Below, piece after piece: positions 53,195 through 61,809 of a DNA stretch of 64,000 bases. The stretch spans positions 1,011,856-1,075,855 of the forward strand of contig NZ_JAHWUS010000001.1 in assembly GCF_019455445.1 (NCBI RefSeq), given 5' to 3'. The position numbers were made by a program, and so were the translations under genes. Positions within the stretch are counted from its first letter, which is position 1, and each line of letters begins with the position of its first letter. Origin of the DNA: Pseudaquidulcibacter saccharophilus. GTDB taxonomy: Bacteria; Pseudomonadota; Alphaproteobacteria; Caulobacterales; Aquidulcibacteraceae. Below the pieces are notes generated by a model. It worked only from the letters and a program-made list of their open reading frames with translations. It made no database searches and was not told where the DNA came from.

Positions 53195-54982
53195 ATGCTG
53201 AAGCATCTTTTACGAAACCAAAGGGGAAACACTGCTGTTTTATTTATATTGTTCGCGCCGGTCGGCATGATGATGATCGGTAGTGCAATTGATATAAGCA
53301 TTACATTCTCCTCCAAAGTTAAATTACAAGCGGCAGTTGATGCAGCGATACTCGATACTGCATCACGTTACAAAAAACCGACTGAAAGCGCTAAAGATGC
53401 GGCTGATAAGAGCTTGCAATTATCGCTTAAAGACACTGAAATTAGTGATCTTCAAACCTCATTGAATGGCGAAAAAACCGCTATTGGTGACCAATTAAAC
53501 TATACCGCGACCGCAAAACAGCAAACCTATTTCATGAAATTTATAGGTGTTGGCTATCTAAATGTTAAGGGTGCGGCATCGGCAATTGCCCGTTCACAAG
53601 GGGCAGAAGTTGTTTTCGTTCTTGATACGACTGCCTCTATGGCCGAAAATAGCAAAATCACATCATTAAAATCTGCAGTTGGTGAGGCGTTAAACCTCAT
53701 CCTTGATGAAGACGGTAAAAATAGCGATGGTATTAAAGTTGGCGTTGTTCCATTTAATACGCAGGTAAAAGTCGCACCATCTTCTTCTTATGCCTGGGTA
53801 AATTACGGACAGGCACAAATTTATCAATATTGCGATTATTTGAAATCAGGGGTTTGGCCACAATGCCCGATATATTGGTATAATGTTGACGCATTATGTT
53901 ATGATTATGCCGCAGGAAGTGCAGATAGAAATACCTGCGAGGCAAACTCCAAAGTTTACGATAAATCTTATTCTTCTGGCGCAAATTATTATTACGACCA
54001 ATATGTAAAGTCATACGTGCCCAAAGGTGGCGGTGGTTATGATGTTAGGATTCATAGAATTCTCTACACTTGGACTAATTCAACATGGACATTAACCGGA
54101 ACTGATGAAACTGGCCCAAAATATGCTTGGGTTGGGGGAACATCATCCTTTGCAAGCGAACAGAATTTAGACGTTCTTAATACAACAAATTTATCTGATT
54201 ATAATTCTGTGCCATCTGGTGGCTATAAAGCAAATCCAAAAACTGGTTGGATTTATGATGCCCGTTATAGCACAAGTAACAAGCAACCCTATGTTAAATA
54301 TGGCGACAATTGGTTTACCTCTGGCTATGGGGCTAAAGCAATGCAAACCTATACATATACGGCGTATAATAGTGTGAAACGTCGCAAAGTTTTACCCGCT
54401 GCACCCGATTATAGAAGCCAATGGGCAGGTTGCTTGATTGACAGAAATCAGAATTATGACGTTCTTTCAACGCCATATACTTCGGCAAATTTGAACACAC
54501 AATATATTGCCCGCCCATGCGATGATGAACCGCTCGACACTGTTTTGGGGCTTACCGATGATATTGATACAGTGCGCACAAAAGTAAATGCCTTACAAAC
54601 CGCAGGTTATACCAACATCACAATCGGTATGCAGATGGGGCTTGAGGTATTATCAAACCCCGAACCATACACCGGCGGCGTTGATTTTGGTGACAAGGAA
54701 TACGGCAAATATATGATTTTGGTAACAGACGGTTACAATAATAAAAACCGTTTTACTTCAACAGTTGCCGATATTGATGCAAGAACCGCCAAAGTTTGCC
54801 AAGAGGCAAAAGATAAAAAGGTAACAGTGTTTGTTATTCGTCTTGAAGAAGGCAATAGCGAATTGTTAAAAAGCTGTGCAACAACACCGCCATATTATTA
54901 TGATCTTTCAAGTTCGACCCAATTGAAAGATACTCTGCAAAGCGTATTTTCAAAAATCAATGAACTTCGCTTGACCAAATAA
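53195..54982 (+). CDS. TadG-like protein with von Willebrand A domain
   Basis: The 595-residue protein begins with the TadE/TadG N-terminus: LLRNQRGNTAVLFILFAPVG followed by a hydrophobic helix to about 36, then KVKLQAAVDAAILDTA. A vWA domain starts VVFVLDTTASMAENSKI (MIDAS-like DxTxS). It is interrupted by a long Tyr/Asn/Ser-rich insertion (about 200-440) with several Cys, and resumes at KYMILVTDGYNNKN. Such proteins belong to Tad (flp) pilus systems or stand alone as surface adhesins. No other tad genes are near. It lies next to the holdfast-type cluster, so a role in surface contact is plausible. ATACTT/AAGTAT repeats precede it. Confidence 0.87.
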   Translation: MLKHLLRNQRGNTAVLFILFAPVGMMMIGSAIDISITFSSKVKLQAAVDAAILDTASRYKKPTESAKDAADKSLQLSLKDTEISDLQTSLNGEKTAIGDQLNYTATAKQQTYFMKFIGVGYLNVKGAASAIARSQGAEVVFVLDTTASMAENSKITSLKSAVGEALNLILDEDGKNSDGIKVGVVPFNTQVKVAPSSSYAWVNYGQAQIYQYCDYLKSGVWPQCPIYWYNVDALCYDYAAGSADRNTCEANSKVYDKSYSSGANYYYDQYVKSYVPKGGGGYDVRIHRILYTWTNSTWTLTGTDETGPKYAWVGGTSSFASEQNLDVLNTTNLSDYNSVPSGGYKANPKTGWIYDARYSTSNKQPYVKYGDNWFTSGYGAKAMQTYTYTAYNSVKRRKVLPAAPDYRSQWAGCLIDRNQNYDVLSTPYTSANLNTQYIARPCDDEPLDTVLGLTDDIDTVRTKVNALQTAGYTNITIGMQMGLEVLSNPEPYTGGVDFGDKEYGKYMILVTDGYNNKNRFTSTVADIDARTAKVCQEAKDKKVTVFVIRLEEGNSELLKSCATTPPYYYDLSSSTQLKDTLQSVFSKINELRLTK

Positions 54983-55762
54983 TTAATAGGTTCTGCCGCC
55001 ATTAATTGAATAATTGAATCCAACTGTGATTGGTAATGCTTCACGTATAAATTGTTGTGTAAAAAGGCCAACTTCAGAAATTTTGGAACGTGGGACCCAA
55101 ACAATATCAAACCGTCTTAGGCGTGGTAAATCACTAAAGCCGCCGTCTTTGGCAAAAATGGTTTTAAGGTCATAGGTGCGCATGAATGGTTGTCCACCGG
55201 CACCACGCCGCATAACGACAACATCCTCACGCTTTGCGCTGTTTAAGAAGCCGCCGGCAAGAATTATTGCCTGTACTGGATCAATTTCACCATTAATATC
55301 GTAAATACCGGGTTTTGCCACCTCGCCACCAACGAATAATTTTTGTGAAACAAAGGTTTTTGGTGTTATGAAAACCTGTGGATTACGAAGTTGGCTGGCA
55401 TAAAGGTTCATAATTGCCTGTTTAACTTCTTCTGGTGTGCGGTCTGCAACCATTATGGATGGCAATAATGTTGGCGTAATGCGACCATCAGGGGCAACGA
55501 TTACAGATTTTGTAAGCTCAGGCGCGGATGGAACGCTAATTTCAATTTCGTCACCAGGATAAAAGCGATATGAATCATCAACCTCGGTCCAGGTTGGGAA
55601 TGGTGGGGTTTGTGGGAAATATTCAGTTGGAACAGGATCAGGCGTTGGAAAATGGCGTGCTTCCTTGGCAACACCCTTGTACATATTGCCGGACATGCAG
55701 CCCGATAAAGTAAAAGCAGATGTTGATAAAAGCCCCAATAATAAACTTCTGCGCTTTAACAT
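54983..55762 (-). CDS. hfsD: Wza-type polysaccharide export lipoprotein (HfsD-like)
   Basis: This is an outer-membrane export channel component. The 259-residue protein has lipobox LSGC (Cys22), the Poly_export domain (about 65-140: YRFYPGDEIEISVPSAPELT, VIVAPDGRITPTLLPSI) and an SLBB-like region (VFITPKTFVSQKLFVGGEVA, YDINGEIDPVQAIILAGG). It is convergent and nearly abutting with the TadG-like gene and divergent from the chain-length gene. The order D then A-B-C matches the Caulobacter holdfast locus, which is why I use the hfs name; by sequence alone it is a generic Wza-family protein. Confidence 0.82.
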   Translation of the reverse strand: MLKRRSLLLGLLSTSAFTLSGCMSGNMYKGVAKEARHFPTPDPVPTEYFPQTPPFPTWTEVDDSYRFYPGDEIEISVPSAPELTKSVIVAPDGRITPTLLPSIMVADRTPEEVKQAIMNLYASQLRNPQVFITPKTFVSQKLFVGGEVAKPGIYDINGEIDPVQAIILAGGFLNSAKREDVVVMRRGAGGQPFMRTYDLKTIFAKDGGFSDLPRLRRFDIVWVPRSKISEVGLFTQQFIREALPITVGFNYSINGGRTY

Positions 55763-55842
55763 TTCCGACTCACAAATGAATATATCAAATTACTATCTTT
55801 ATTTACCTTTTATCCCTAATAAACGGTTAATTTCTTTAAATA

Positions 55843-55857
55843 TTAATTAGTCATTAA
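55843..55857. promoter_or_regulatory. CtrA-type site in the hfsD/hfsA divergent region
   Basis: TTAATTAGTCATTAA followed by C is an exact TTAA-N7-TTAA(C) match, lying 37 bases before the hfsA-like start and 81 bases before the hfsD-like start. The region is AT-rich, with other TTAA words, so chance is not excluded. Confidence 0.5.
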
Positions 55858-55893
55858 CGATTAAAGTGCAAATCTTAACTTTAGAGAATCACA

Positions 55894-57405
55894 ATGTGGG
55901 GAAGGACGCAAAAGGCGTCTGTTGAATTTATGAGCGTAAACCGGTCAGGCACAGGAAATGATTATAAATCCTATGGCGCGCGCCCGCAGCCGAGCCTTGG
56001 CGACTGGATGAAAATGCTTCTAAAAGAAGTATGGCTCATGCTTGCTATATTCTCTATAATTGCGATACTTGGTATCGCTTTTGCAATGACAATGCAGAAA
56101 AAATACACTGCCGAAGCCCGCCTATCTGTATTGGTTGGTGATGAATATATATACATGTCAAATGCCGGCGCAAACGCAACAGGCGAGGGGGCAACCCCGA
56201 AACAAGAACAAATCGTTCAATCGGAAATCGAAGTTTTGACATCCGCACCGGTTGCAACCCGCACGGTACAGGCAATTGGTCTTGATAAATTATTTCCGCC
56301 CAAAGCCGATGATAAATCTGAAAAAGCGCTTAATCCAGAAGCGAAGTTTAATACTGGCGTTGAAAAATTACGCCGTGAATTTGGTGCATCATCAACTCCA
56401 AACACAACGGTTATCCACCTTTATATGAGCAATAAAGACCCGCAAATGGCGGCTTTATCGCTCAATAAAATGATTGACGAATACCTTGTATATCGACGCC
56501 AAGTATTGTTTGAAAACCGCACCCCGGGTTTTCAGGAACAAAAAGACGAATTCTCTAGACAGCTTGAAGTGGTTAACGGTCAAATCAGTGCGTTTTTAAA
56601 AGCAAACGGTGTTTCCGATTATGAGGCAGAACGTACTGCGCTTCAAACATTGCTTGCAAATACACGCCAAGAATTATTAAGCACAACCACAAAATTATAT
56701 GAATCTGAAGGTCGTTATAGCTCGACCTCAAGCACTTATTCGCAAATTCCGTCTGAAGTAAGATTGTCGTTTGAAACTGATAATTCTAAAAAACGCCTTG
56801 AATTACAGCAACAATTATCAGATCTTTTAACCCGTTATACCGATAATGCGCAGCCAGTCGTTGAAATGAAAAAACGTATTGCTGCATTGGATGGGGTTAT
56901 AAATTCAGATGATGGCAGACGTGCTGGTGTTATTCGTACCGGTCCAAACCCTGTTAAAGATTCACTTGCCACCGACAAAGCCCGCAATCAGGCAGAGGTG
57001 CAGGCAATGCGCGAACGTCGTGATATTCTTGCCCAACAAGTTGCACAATTAGAGGCGCGCGCAATGGCGTTGGCGGCGGTAAAACCTCAATATGAAGACT
57101 TGCTACGCCGTAAAGCGGTACTTGAAGATCAAGTAAAACAATTCTCAAACCGTGAGGCCACAGCCCGCGCACAAATCGAACTTGCGCAAACTTCAAGCGA
57201 CAATATTCGTATTATTGAACGTGCCGTTGTTCCGACCAAAGGCAGAAGCATGAAGAAAGTTGCGCTAATTGGTTCGGTGCTATTTGCGGCATTTACTGCA
57301 CTGCTTGCTGGGATATTGCGTGCTCTTTTGCGGAATAATGCACCGGCACCACGCGCAGTGGTTAGAAACCTTGGTTTGCCTGTGCTTGCAACTGTTGCCA
57401 GATAA
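55894..57405 (+). CDS. hfsA: Wzz/GumC-type polysaccharide co-polymerase (HfsA-like)
   Basis: This inner-membrane protein controls chain length and export. The 503-residue product has a first transmembrane helix at about 47-69 (LLKEVWLMLAIFSIIAILGI), the Wzz domain (EARLSVLVGDEYIYMS, EIEVLTSAPVATRTVQAIGL), a long periplasmic coiled coil (about 200-420) and a second transmembrane helix (about 455-475) with a preceding Pro-rich motif (ERAVVPTKGRSMKK). It has no C-terminal kinase domain; the next gene supplies the kinase-like part. Start could also be the ATG at 55930, since neither has a perfect RBS. Confidence 0.85.
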   Translation: MWGRTQKASVEFMSVNRSGTGNDYKSYGARPQPSLGDWMKMLLKEVWLMLAIFSIIAILGIAFAMTMQKKYTAEARLSVLVGDEYIYMSNAGANATGEGATPKQEQIVQSEIEVLTSAPVATRTVQAIGLDKLFPPKADDKSEKALNPEAKFNTGVEKLRREFGASSTPNTTVIHLYMSNKDPQMAALSLNKMIDEYLVYRRQVLFENRTPGFQEQKDEFSRQLEVVNGQISAFLKANGVSDYEAERTALQTLLANTRQELLSTTTKLYESEGRYSSTSSTYSQIPSEVRLSFETDNSKKRLELQQQLSDLLTRYTDNAQPVVEMKKRIAALDGVINSDDGRRAGVIRTGPNPVKDSLATDKARNQAEVQAMRERRDILAQQVAQLEARAMALAAVKPQYEDLLRRKAVLEDQVKQFSNREATARAQIELAQTSSDNIRIIERAVVPTKGRSMKKVALIGSVLFAAFTALLAGILRALLRNNAPAPRAVVRNLGLPVLATVAR

Positions 57406-57498
57406 TACGTGATTAACATTCACAACACTTGAAAATAAAGTAAATCAGTTCATTAAATATCTATAATTACTTGGTGCACACAGGTAAATAGGTAGCAT

Positions 57499-58176
57499 AT
57501 GGCGGATATTGGCGATCAGTTACATAATGTTTGGGCAGCGATAAGCGCCAATATTAGGGGTAGGGGTGCGAATGTTATGTTCATCTCTGCCAACGCATCT
57601 GATGGATGCGATGATATTGCGTGTGCATTCGCCAAACTTGCTGCCAAACGTGCCGCAAAGCCAGTGCTTTTGTTGGATTTGGATTTTGTCAATAATAACC
57701 AATATCACAAGCTGGGTGGCGGAAAATTTAAATGGCAAGGGCCTTTCGACCTTAGCATGTCGGTAAAACCGTTTTGGCGCCTTATACCGCATCGCCGCGA
57801 AAATGCTGATACCGAAAAGAAATTATTGGTTGGATACCGTGTTGGTAATTCAAAACTATTTGTTTCACGTCTGCGCCAAGAAAAAGTTGAGGAAGCGCAA
57901 TCAATCCAAATTGGACCCAATATAAATTATTGGAATAGCTTAAAAGGGGCGTTTGAACTAAATATTGTTGATGCCCCACCGCTTGAATATTCTGCGGCAG
58001 GGCTTGCGATTGTGTCTGATATGGATGCGGTTATTTTGGTAATTGATGCCGATGCCGACCCCGAAAGTGCAATTGAATTGCGTGATAATATTCACAAACG
58101 CGGCGGAAATATTATTGGGGTAATTATGGTCGAAAATAATCAATCCCAAAATAAAAGAGTGGCGGGCGCGGCATAG
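57499..58176 (+). CDS. hfsB: BY-kinase-like partner with degenerate P-loop (HfsB-like)
   Basis: The 225-residue protein has the MinD/BY-kinase fold. The position of Walker A reads FISANASDGCDDIACAF (28-44), lacking the GxGK(S/T) Lys. Walker A' VLLLDLDF (56-63) and the Walker B-like NIVDAPPLEY are present, as is VILVIDADADPESAIELRD near the end. There is no C-terminal Tyr cluster. ATP hydrolysis and autophosphorylation are therefore doubtful, which fits the reported character of HfsB in Caulobacter (from memory). It sits between the co-polymerase and polymerase genes. Confidence 0.78.
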   Translation: MADIGDQLHNVWAAISANIRGRGANVMFISANASDGCDDIACAFAKLAAKRAAKPVLLLDLDFVNNNQYHKLGGGKFKWQGPFDLSMSVKPFWRLIPHRRENADTEKKLLVGYRVGNSKLFVSRLRQEKVEEAQSIQIGPNINYWNSLKGAFELNIVDAPPLEYSAAGLAIVSDMDAVILVIDADADPESAIELRDNIHKRGGNIIGVIMVENNQSQNKRVAGAA

Positions 58177-58270
58177 ATTATCTGATTAAATACCAATATA
58201 TCTAAAATAATAGAATCGTGCGAATTCACAACAATTCAAGAAATTCCAGCAAAATCACCAATTACATCAA

Positions 58271-59431
58271 ATGGCGAATACAAGGCAAAAAAGAAACCTA
58301 AATCATAATATTCCGCCCAATAAAAATGGCGGCAATACTTTGTCGTCGCAAAATAAAAAGCAACAAGAATTAGATTTCACCACAGATACATTCTTCATTC
58401 TTGCCGTGTTTTTGGTTTTATCATCGGGTTTTTGGCAGGCGATTACACTAAAACTTGGATTTATGGCGCAAAGCGATGTTAATGTTATAAAACTGCTTGT
58501 GCAATCGGCGATATGTGCACTTTGTTTTGTGCCAATTGCAATATATTGGGAAAAAGTCCGCCAATTATTCGTGCCATTATTTCCGGTTGGTGTGGCGATG
58601 TTAATGATTGCAACTTCGGCAATCTGGTCTTTAGAACATGCAAATTCAACCCGCGACACGGTTGTTTTATTTTTGATGTTTTGCGCGGCGCTTGGGATAG
58701 TTTTGCATTTAACTCGTTATAAATTAATTGCCTTGATGACAATTGCCCTTGTTACAAGCCTTTTATTACAATTTATGGCACAAGCGGTTTCAGGTAATTT
58801 GGGCAATTTACATTTCAAAGATTCTGAAATGGCGTTGTGTTTGGCAATGGCGATTATGGCATTCACTTATAATCGCCCGTCAAAAATATTATGGCTTATG
58901 ATTGCGGCTTTGGTGTTTTTGGTTGGCATAATTATAAATGAAAAACAGGTTTATATTGTTGCGATAGTTTCGCTTATTGTCGCGATTATGCACCGCCTAA
59001 GCCTTGGGATAAAAGATAGGAATTTTTATATCGCAAGCCAATTTGTAAATATTATCGGCCTCTTTACAGTATTAGTCTTGTTTTATGGCGTTGATCGCTT
59101 GGGACAAGTTTTTTATTTATTAGCACAGATGGACGGCAATTCATTAATAGGTAATGGCTTTTCAGGTGAGGGGCAGACCATATTGCTTAGCTTTGTTAAT
59201 GGTCTTGGGCTTTTGGGCTTTATGCTTGGGCTATTATTTCTTGCCTATATTATTGGTGGTGTTTTGGTAAAAACTAATTGCGGCCTTGGCATGAAAATGT
59301 TTGAATTTTCACTGATTGCCATAATTCTAGGAAATAGCGGCGGCATATCAACCTTTGGCTTGGTGATGTTGGCTTTATTTATTGCGGTATGTTTGAATAT
59401 TTTACCGTCTGCACCTAATCGGGCTATTTAA
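58271..59431 (+). CDS. hfsC: O-antigen-ligase/polymerase-like membrane protein (HfsC-like)
   Basis: The 386-residue protein has a polar N-terminus (about 40 residues, Asn/Lys/Gln-rich) and about ten transmembrane segments. The arrangement, with a large loop late in the protein (GQVFYLLAQMDGNSLIGNGF, then SGEGQTILLSFVN), is that of Wzy/WaaL-type enzymes. Sequence similarity within this class is weak, so the polymerase role rests on topology and position. Its end overlaps the convergent glycosyltransferase gene by eight bases. No deacetylase gene (hfsH) stands between this gene and the next, unlike in Caulobacter. Confidence 0.75.
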   Translation: MANTRQKRNLNHNIPPNKNGGNTLSSQNKKQQELDFTTDTFFILAVFLVLSSGFWQAITLKLGFMAQSDVNVIKLLVQSAICALCFVPIAIYWEKVRQLFVPLFPVGVAMLMIATSAIWSLEHANSTRDTVVLFLMFCAALGIVLHLTRYKLIALMTIALVTSLLLQFMAQAVSGNLGNLHFKDSEMALCLAMAIMAFTYNRPSKILWLMIAALVFLVGIIINEKQVYIVAIVSLIVAIMHRLSLGIKDRNFYIASQFVNIIGLFTVLVLFYGVDRLGQVFYLLAQMDGNSLIGNGFSGEGQTILLSFVNGLGLLGFMLGLLFLAYIIGGVLVKTNCGLGMKMFEFSLIAIILGNSGGISTFGLVMLALFIAVCLNILPSAPNRAI

Positions 59432-60368
59432 GCGCATATGCAGCCCAAATACCACGCCATAGACGCGCTGAAAAACTGCGTATTTTATCGGGCGCATTTT
59501 GACATGTTGCGATTTGCTTAGTTAATGCAGCCAAAAGACCCAAAAATGGAAGTTTTGAAAGCATAATAGCAAGTTTCGCACTCTTAACATTTGCCATTTG
59601 CGGGTGGTTTTCAAGAATATATTTGAAATTTGGCCCCGCCTTCTTTAATTTTTCCAAAAGTACGTCGGCATCATCAAGTCCAAGATGGGTTGCGGTAATG
59701 TCAACATGGGTAACTTTGAAACCAGCCTCATCGGCGCGTAATGCCCAATCGGTATCTTCCCAGCCCCAGCCTTTAAAGCCGGTGTCAAAAGGCACTTTTT
59801 CCATAATGTCACGCCGCACTAAAAGGTTGGATGTTGCAACCGCCTGTGCGCCACGTTCAGCGCGTATATTGGCGGGTTCGCAATCGCTTTTGGCAGCCAA
59901 TGCGCGGGCAAGACGGTTTTCTTTGGTGATTGGCGCTTGTTTAATAGTATAGCCGCCATAGGTAATTTCGGGCGCCTTATTTAAATATTCAAGCCATTTG
60001 CCAATAAAGTCATCATCGTCCGGCAACATGTCGGAATCAAGGAATAATATATATTCACCCACCGAATGTTTTATTAACTGATTACGGGCAAAGGAACGAC
60101 CATTGTTTTCGGCAAAATCATAATATTTAGCAGGAATTGGAAATTGCTTTATGAAACCAGCAATTTTTTCTGATAAAGCAATGTCTCCAGAGCCGTCATT
60201 AACTACAACAAGCTCGATGCTATCCGAGAAGTTTCCATTTGTAACTTCGGATAATAGGCGCGCCAAAAGTGGGGAGGGGTCGTTTTTATATACCGGCGTA
60301 ACAATGGATATTGCCGGATTTTGCTTATTTGCAATTTCATTGGTTAAAAGGGTGAATTTATCCGGCAT
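59424..60368 (-). CDS. hfsG: Family 2 glycosyltransferase (HfsG-like)
   Basis: The 314-residue GT-A enzyme has AISIVTPVYKNDPSPLLARL at the N-terminus, VVVNDGSGD (nucleotide site), ENNGRSFARNQLI, the DxD motif LFLDSDMLP and the acceptor-side KGWGWEDTDWALRADEAGFK. It adds a sugar, probably GlcNAc or a related HexNAc, to the lipid-linked unit; the sugar is inferred from the hfs context. It overlaps the flippase gene by 11 bases and is last in the leftward E-F-G operon. Confidence 0.85.
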   Translation of the reverse strand: MPDKFTLLTNEIANKQNPAISIVTPVYKNDPSPLLARLLSEVTNGNFSDSIELVVVNDGSGDIALSEKIAGFIKQFPIPAKYYDFAENNGRSFARNQLIKHSVGEYILFLDSDMLPDDDDFIGKWLEYLNKAPEITYGGYTIKQAPITKENRLARALAAKSDCEPANIRAERGAQAVATSNLLVRRDIMEKVPFDTGFKGWGWEDTDWALRADEAGFKVTHVDITATHLGLDDADVLLEKLKKAGPNFKYILENHPQMANVKSAKLAIMLSKLPFLGLLAALTKQIATCQNAPDKIRSFSARLWRGIWAAYALK

Positions 60369-61809
60369 TTAGTTTCCCTTTTAATTTGGTGAAAATTTCA
60401 AGCGCATGCCCACGGAAATTGGCAAAGTTTAAAATTACTGCTGCTGTGCCATAGGTAATTGCGCCGACAGTTGCTTTTACAAATAATTCTAAAAAACCGC
60501 CCAAACGCCCAACCATCATAACCGCAAGCGCCATAAGAACACATGAAACCCCAACTTTGGCAATATCAAGCCAAGGGATTGGCATTTTAATATATTTGCG
60601 CCCGCGCAGTGCCAAAATCACCATTCCGATGAAATATGCGATAATGGTTGACCATGCAGCCCCCATAATTCCCATTTTTGGCAAAAGGATAATGTTTAAA
60701 ACCATGTTCAAAATTGCGGGAATTGTCATGATTATTGCGCGTTCAAAAACTTTACGCGAAATCACAAAGGCATCTGAGAAATAATCGCTTAAGCCCCAAA
60801 ATAACGCCCCGGCGGCAATATATGGCGTAATTTGTGCAGCTGGCGCGCGTAAACTCTCACCAATTAAAATATCAGCAAGCGGCTTTGAAACCAATGCAAT
60901 GCCAACCGCCGCCGGCACCCCAATTGCCACCCGCAGGTTACAGCTATTGATGGCGGCAATTTTGAAATCTTCTTTTGTCCCTTTTTCAAAGGCAGAAACC
61001 AAAAGCGGAAAGCCAACCCCTGTAATGTATACAAATAATATATCCAAAATTCGGGCGGCAATTTGATAGCCCGCCGAATAAACCCCAACCGCCGCATCAT
61101 CAAGGAAGTATGCAATAAAATACCTATCGCCAACCGATAACGCGGTCGCAAGTAATAGGCCGCCCGAAATGCCCCAGCCAAAATGGAAATATTCTTTGGC
61201 TAGTTTTATCTCAAACTTACCGCCATTTGACAGTTTTTTCAAAAACGGCCCTTCGATAACAAGTGCCATTGCGGCGGCAACCATTGTGGCGATGAATGGA
61301 CCTTCTTCTTTTAGGTTTAACCAAACGACAAAGACCGCAGTTAAGGCAAAACCCGCCAATGTATTAAAGGTTTCAACCATTGAATAGTGCATGGATTCAA
61401 GGTTCATACGGCGGGTTTCAAGTGCGATTTTCAAAAGTGATCGTACAATTGAACCACCAAAAGCGGCTGCCAGCGCCAGTTTAACGTTCATATCCCCAGG
61501 ATAAAAAATGCTAACCAATGCCCCCAAAACCACAAATAATGCGGCATTAAAGGTAAAGGCAACAATTAGGGTTTTGAAATGATTGTTTATTTCCCCATTT
61601 GCTTCGGCACGGGCATAAAAACGTGCGGCGGCGGCTTCGGCCCAATTCATTACAATATAATGGGCAATGGTCATGGTGGTAAAGATTAGCGAAAACCGCC
61701 CATATTCGGCATCTGTTAAAAGACGCGTCAATATTGCCACCGTCCCAAAGCTTGCGATGGCTTGGGCAATGTTTGGCATTAAATAGGCGAGTAAGTGCTT
61801 CTTCAGCAT
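60358..61809 (-). CDS. hfsF: Wzx-type oligosaccharide flippase (HfsF-like)
   Basis: The 483-residue MOP-superfamily membrane protein has about 14 helices. It starts MLKKHLLAYLMPNIAQAIAS and FGTVAILTRLLTDAEYGRFS, the standard polysaccharide-biosynthesis (PF01943-type) N-terminus. It has FHFGWGISGGLLLATALSVG and DRYFIAYFLDDAAVGVYSAG in the middle. It carries lipid-linked sugar units to the periplasmic face. Its ATG overlaps the upstream transferase stop (TAATG), so the genes are coupled. Confidence 0.88.
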   Translation of the reverse strand: MLKKHLLAYLMPNIAQAIASFGTVAILTRLLTDAEYGRFSLIFTTMTIAHYIVMNWAEAAAARFYARAEANGEINNHFKTLIVAFTFNAALFVVLGALVSIFYPGDMNVKLALAAAFGGSIVRSLLKIALETRRMNLESMHYSMVETFNTLAGFALTAVFVVWLNLKEEGPFIATMVAAAMALVIEGPFLKKLSNGGKFEIKLAKEYFHFGWGISGGLLLATALSVGDRYFIAYFLDDAAVGVYSAGYQIAARILDILFVYITGVGFPLLVSAFEKGTKEDFKIAAINSCNLRVAIGVPAAVGIALVSKPLADILIGESLRAPAAQITPYIAAGALFWGLSDYFSDAFVISRKVFERAIIMTIPAILNMVLNIILLPKMGIMGAAWSTIIAYFIGMVILALRGRKYIKMPIPWLDIAKVGVSCVLMALAVMMVGRLGGFLELFVKATVGAITYGTAAVILNFANFRGHALEIFTKLKGKLNAG

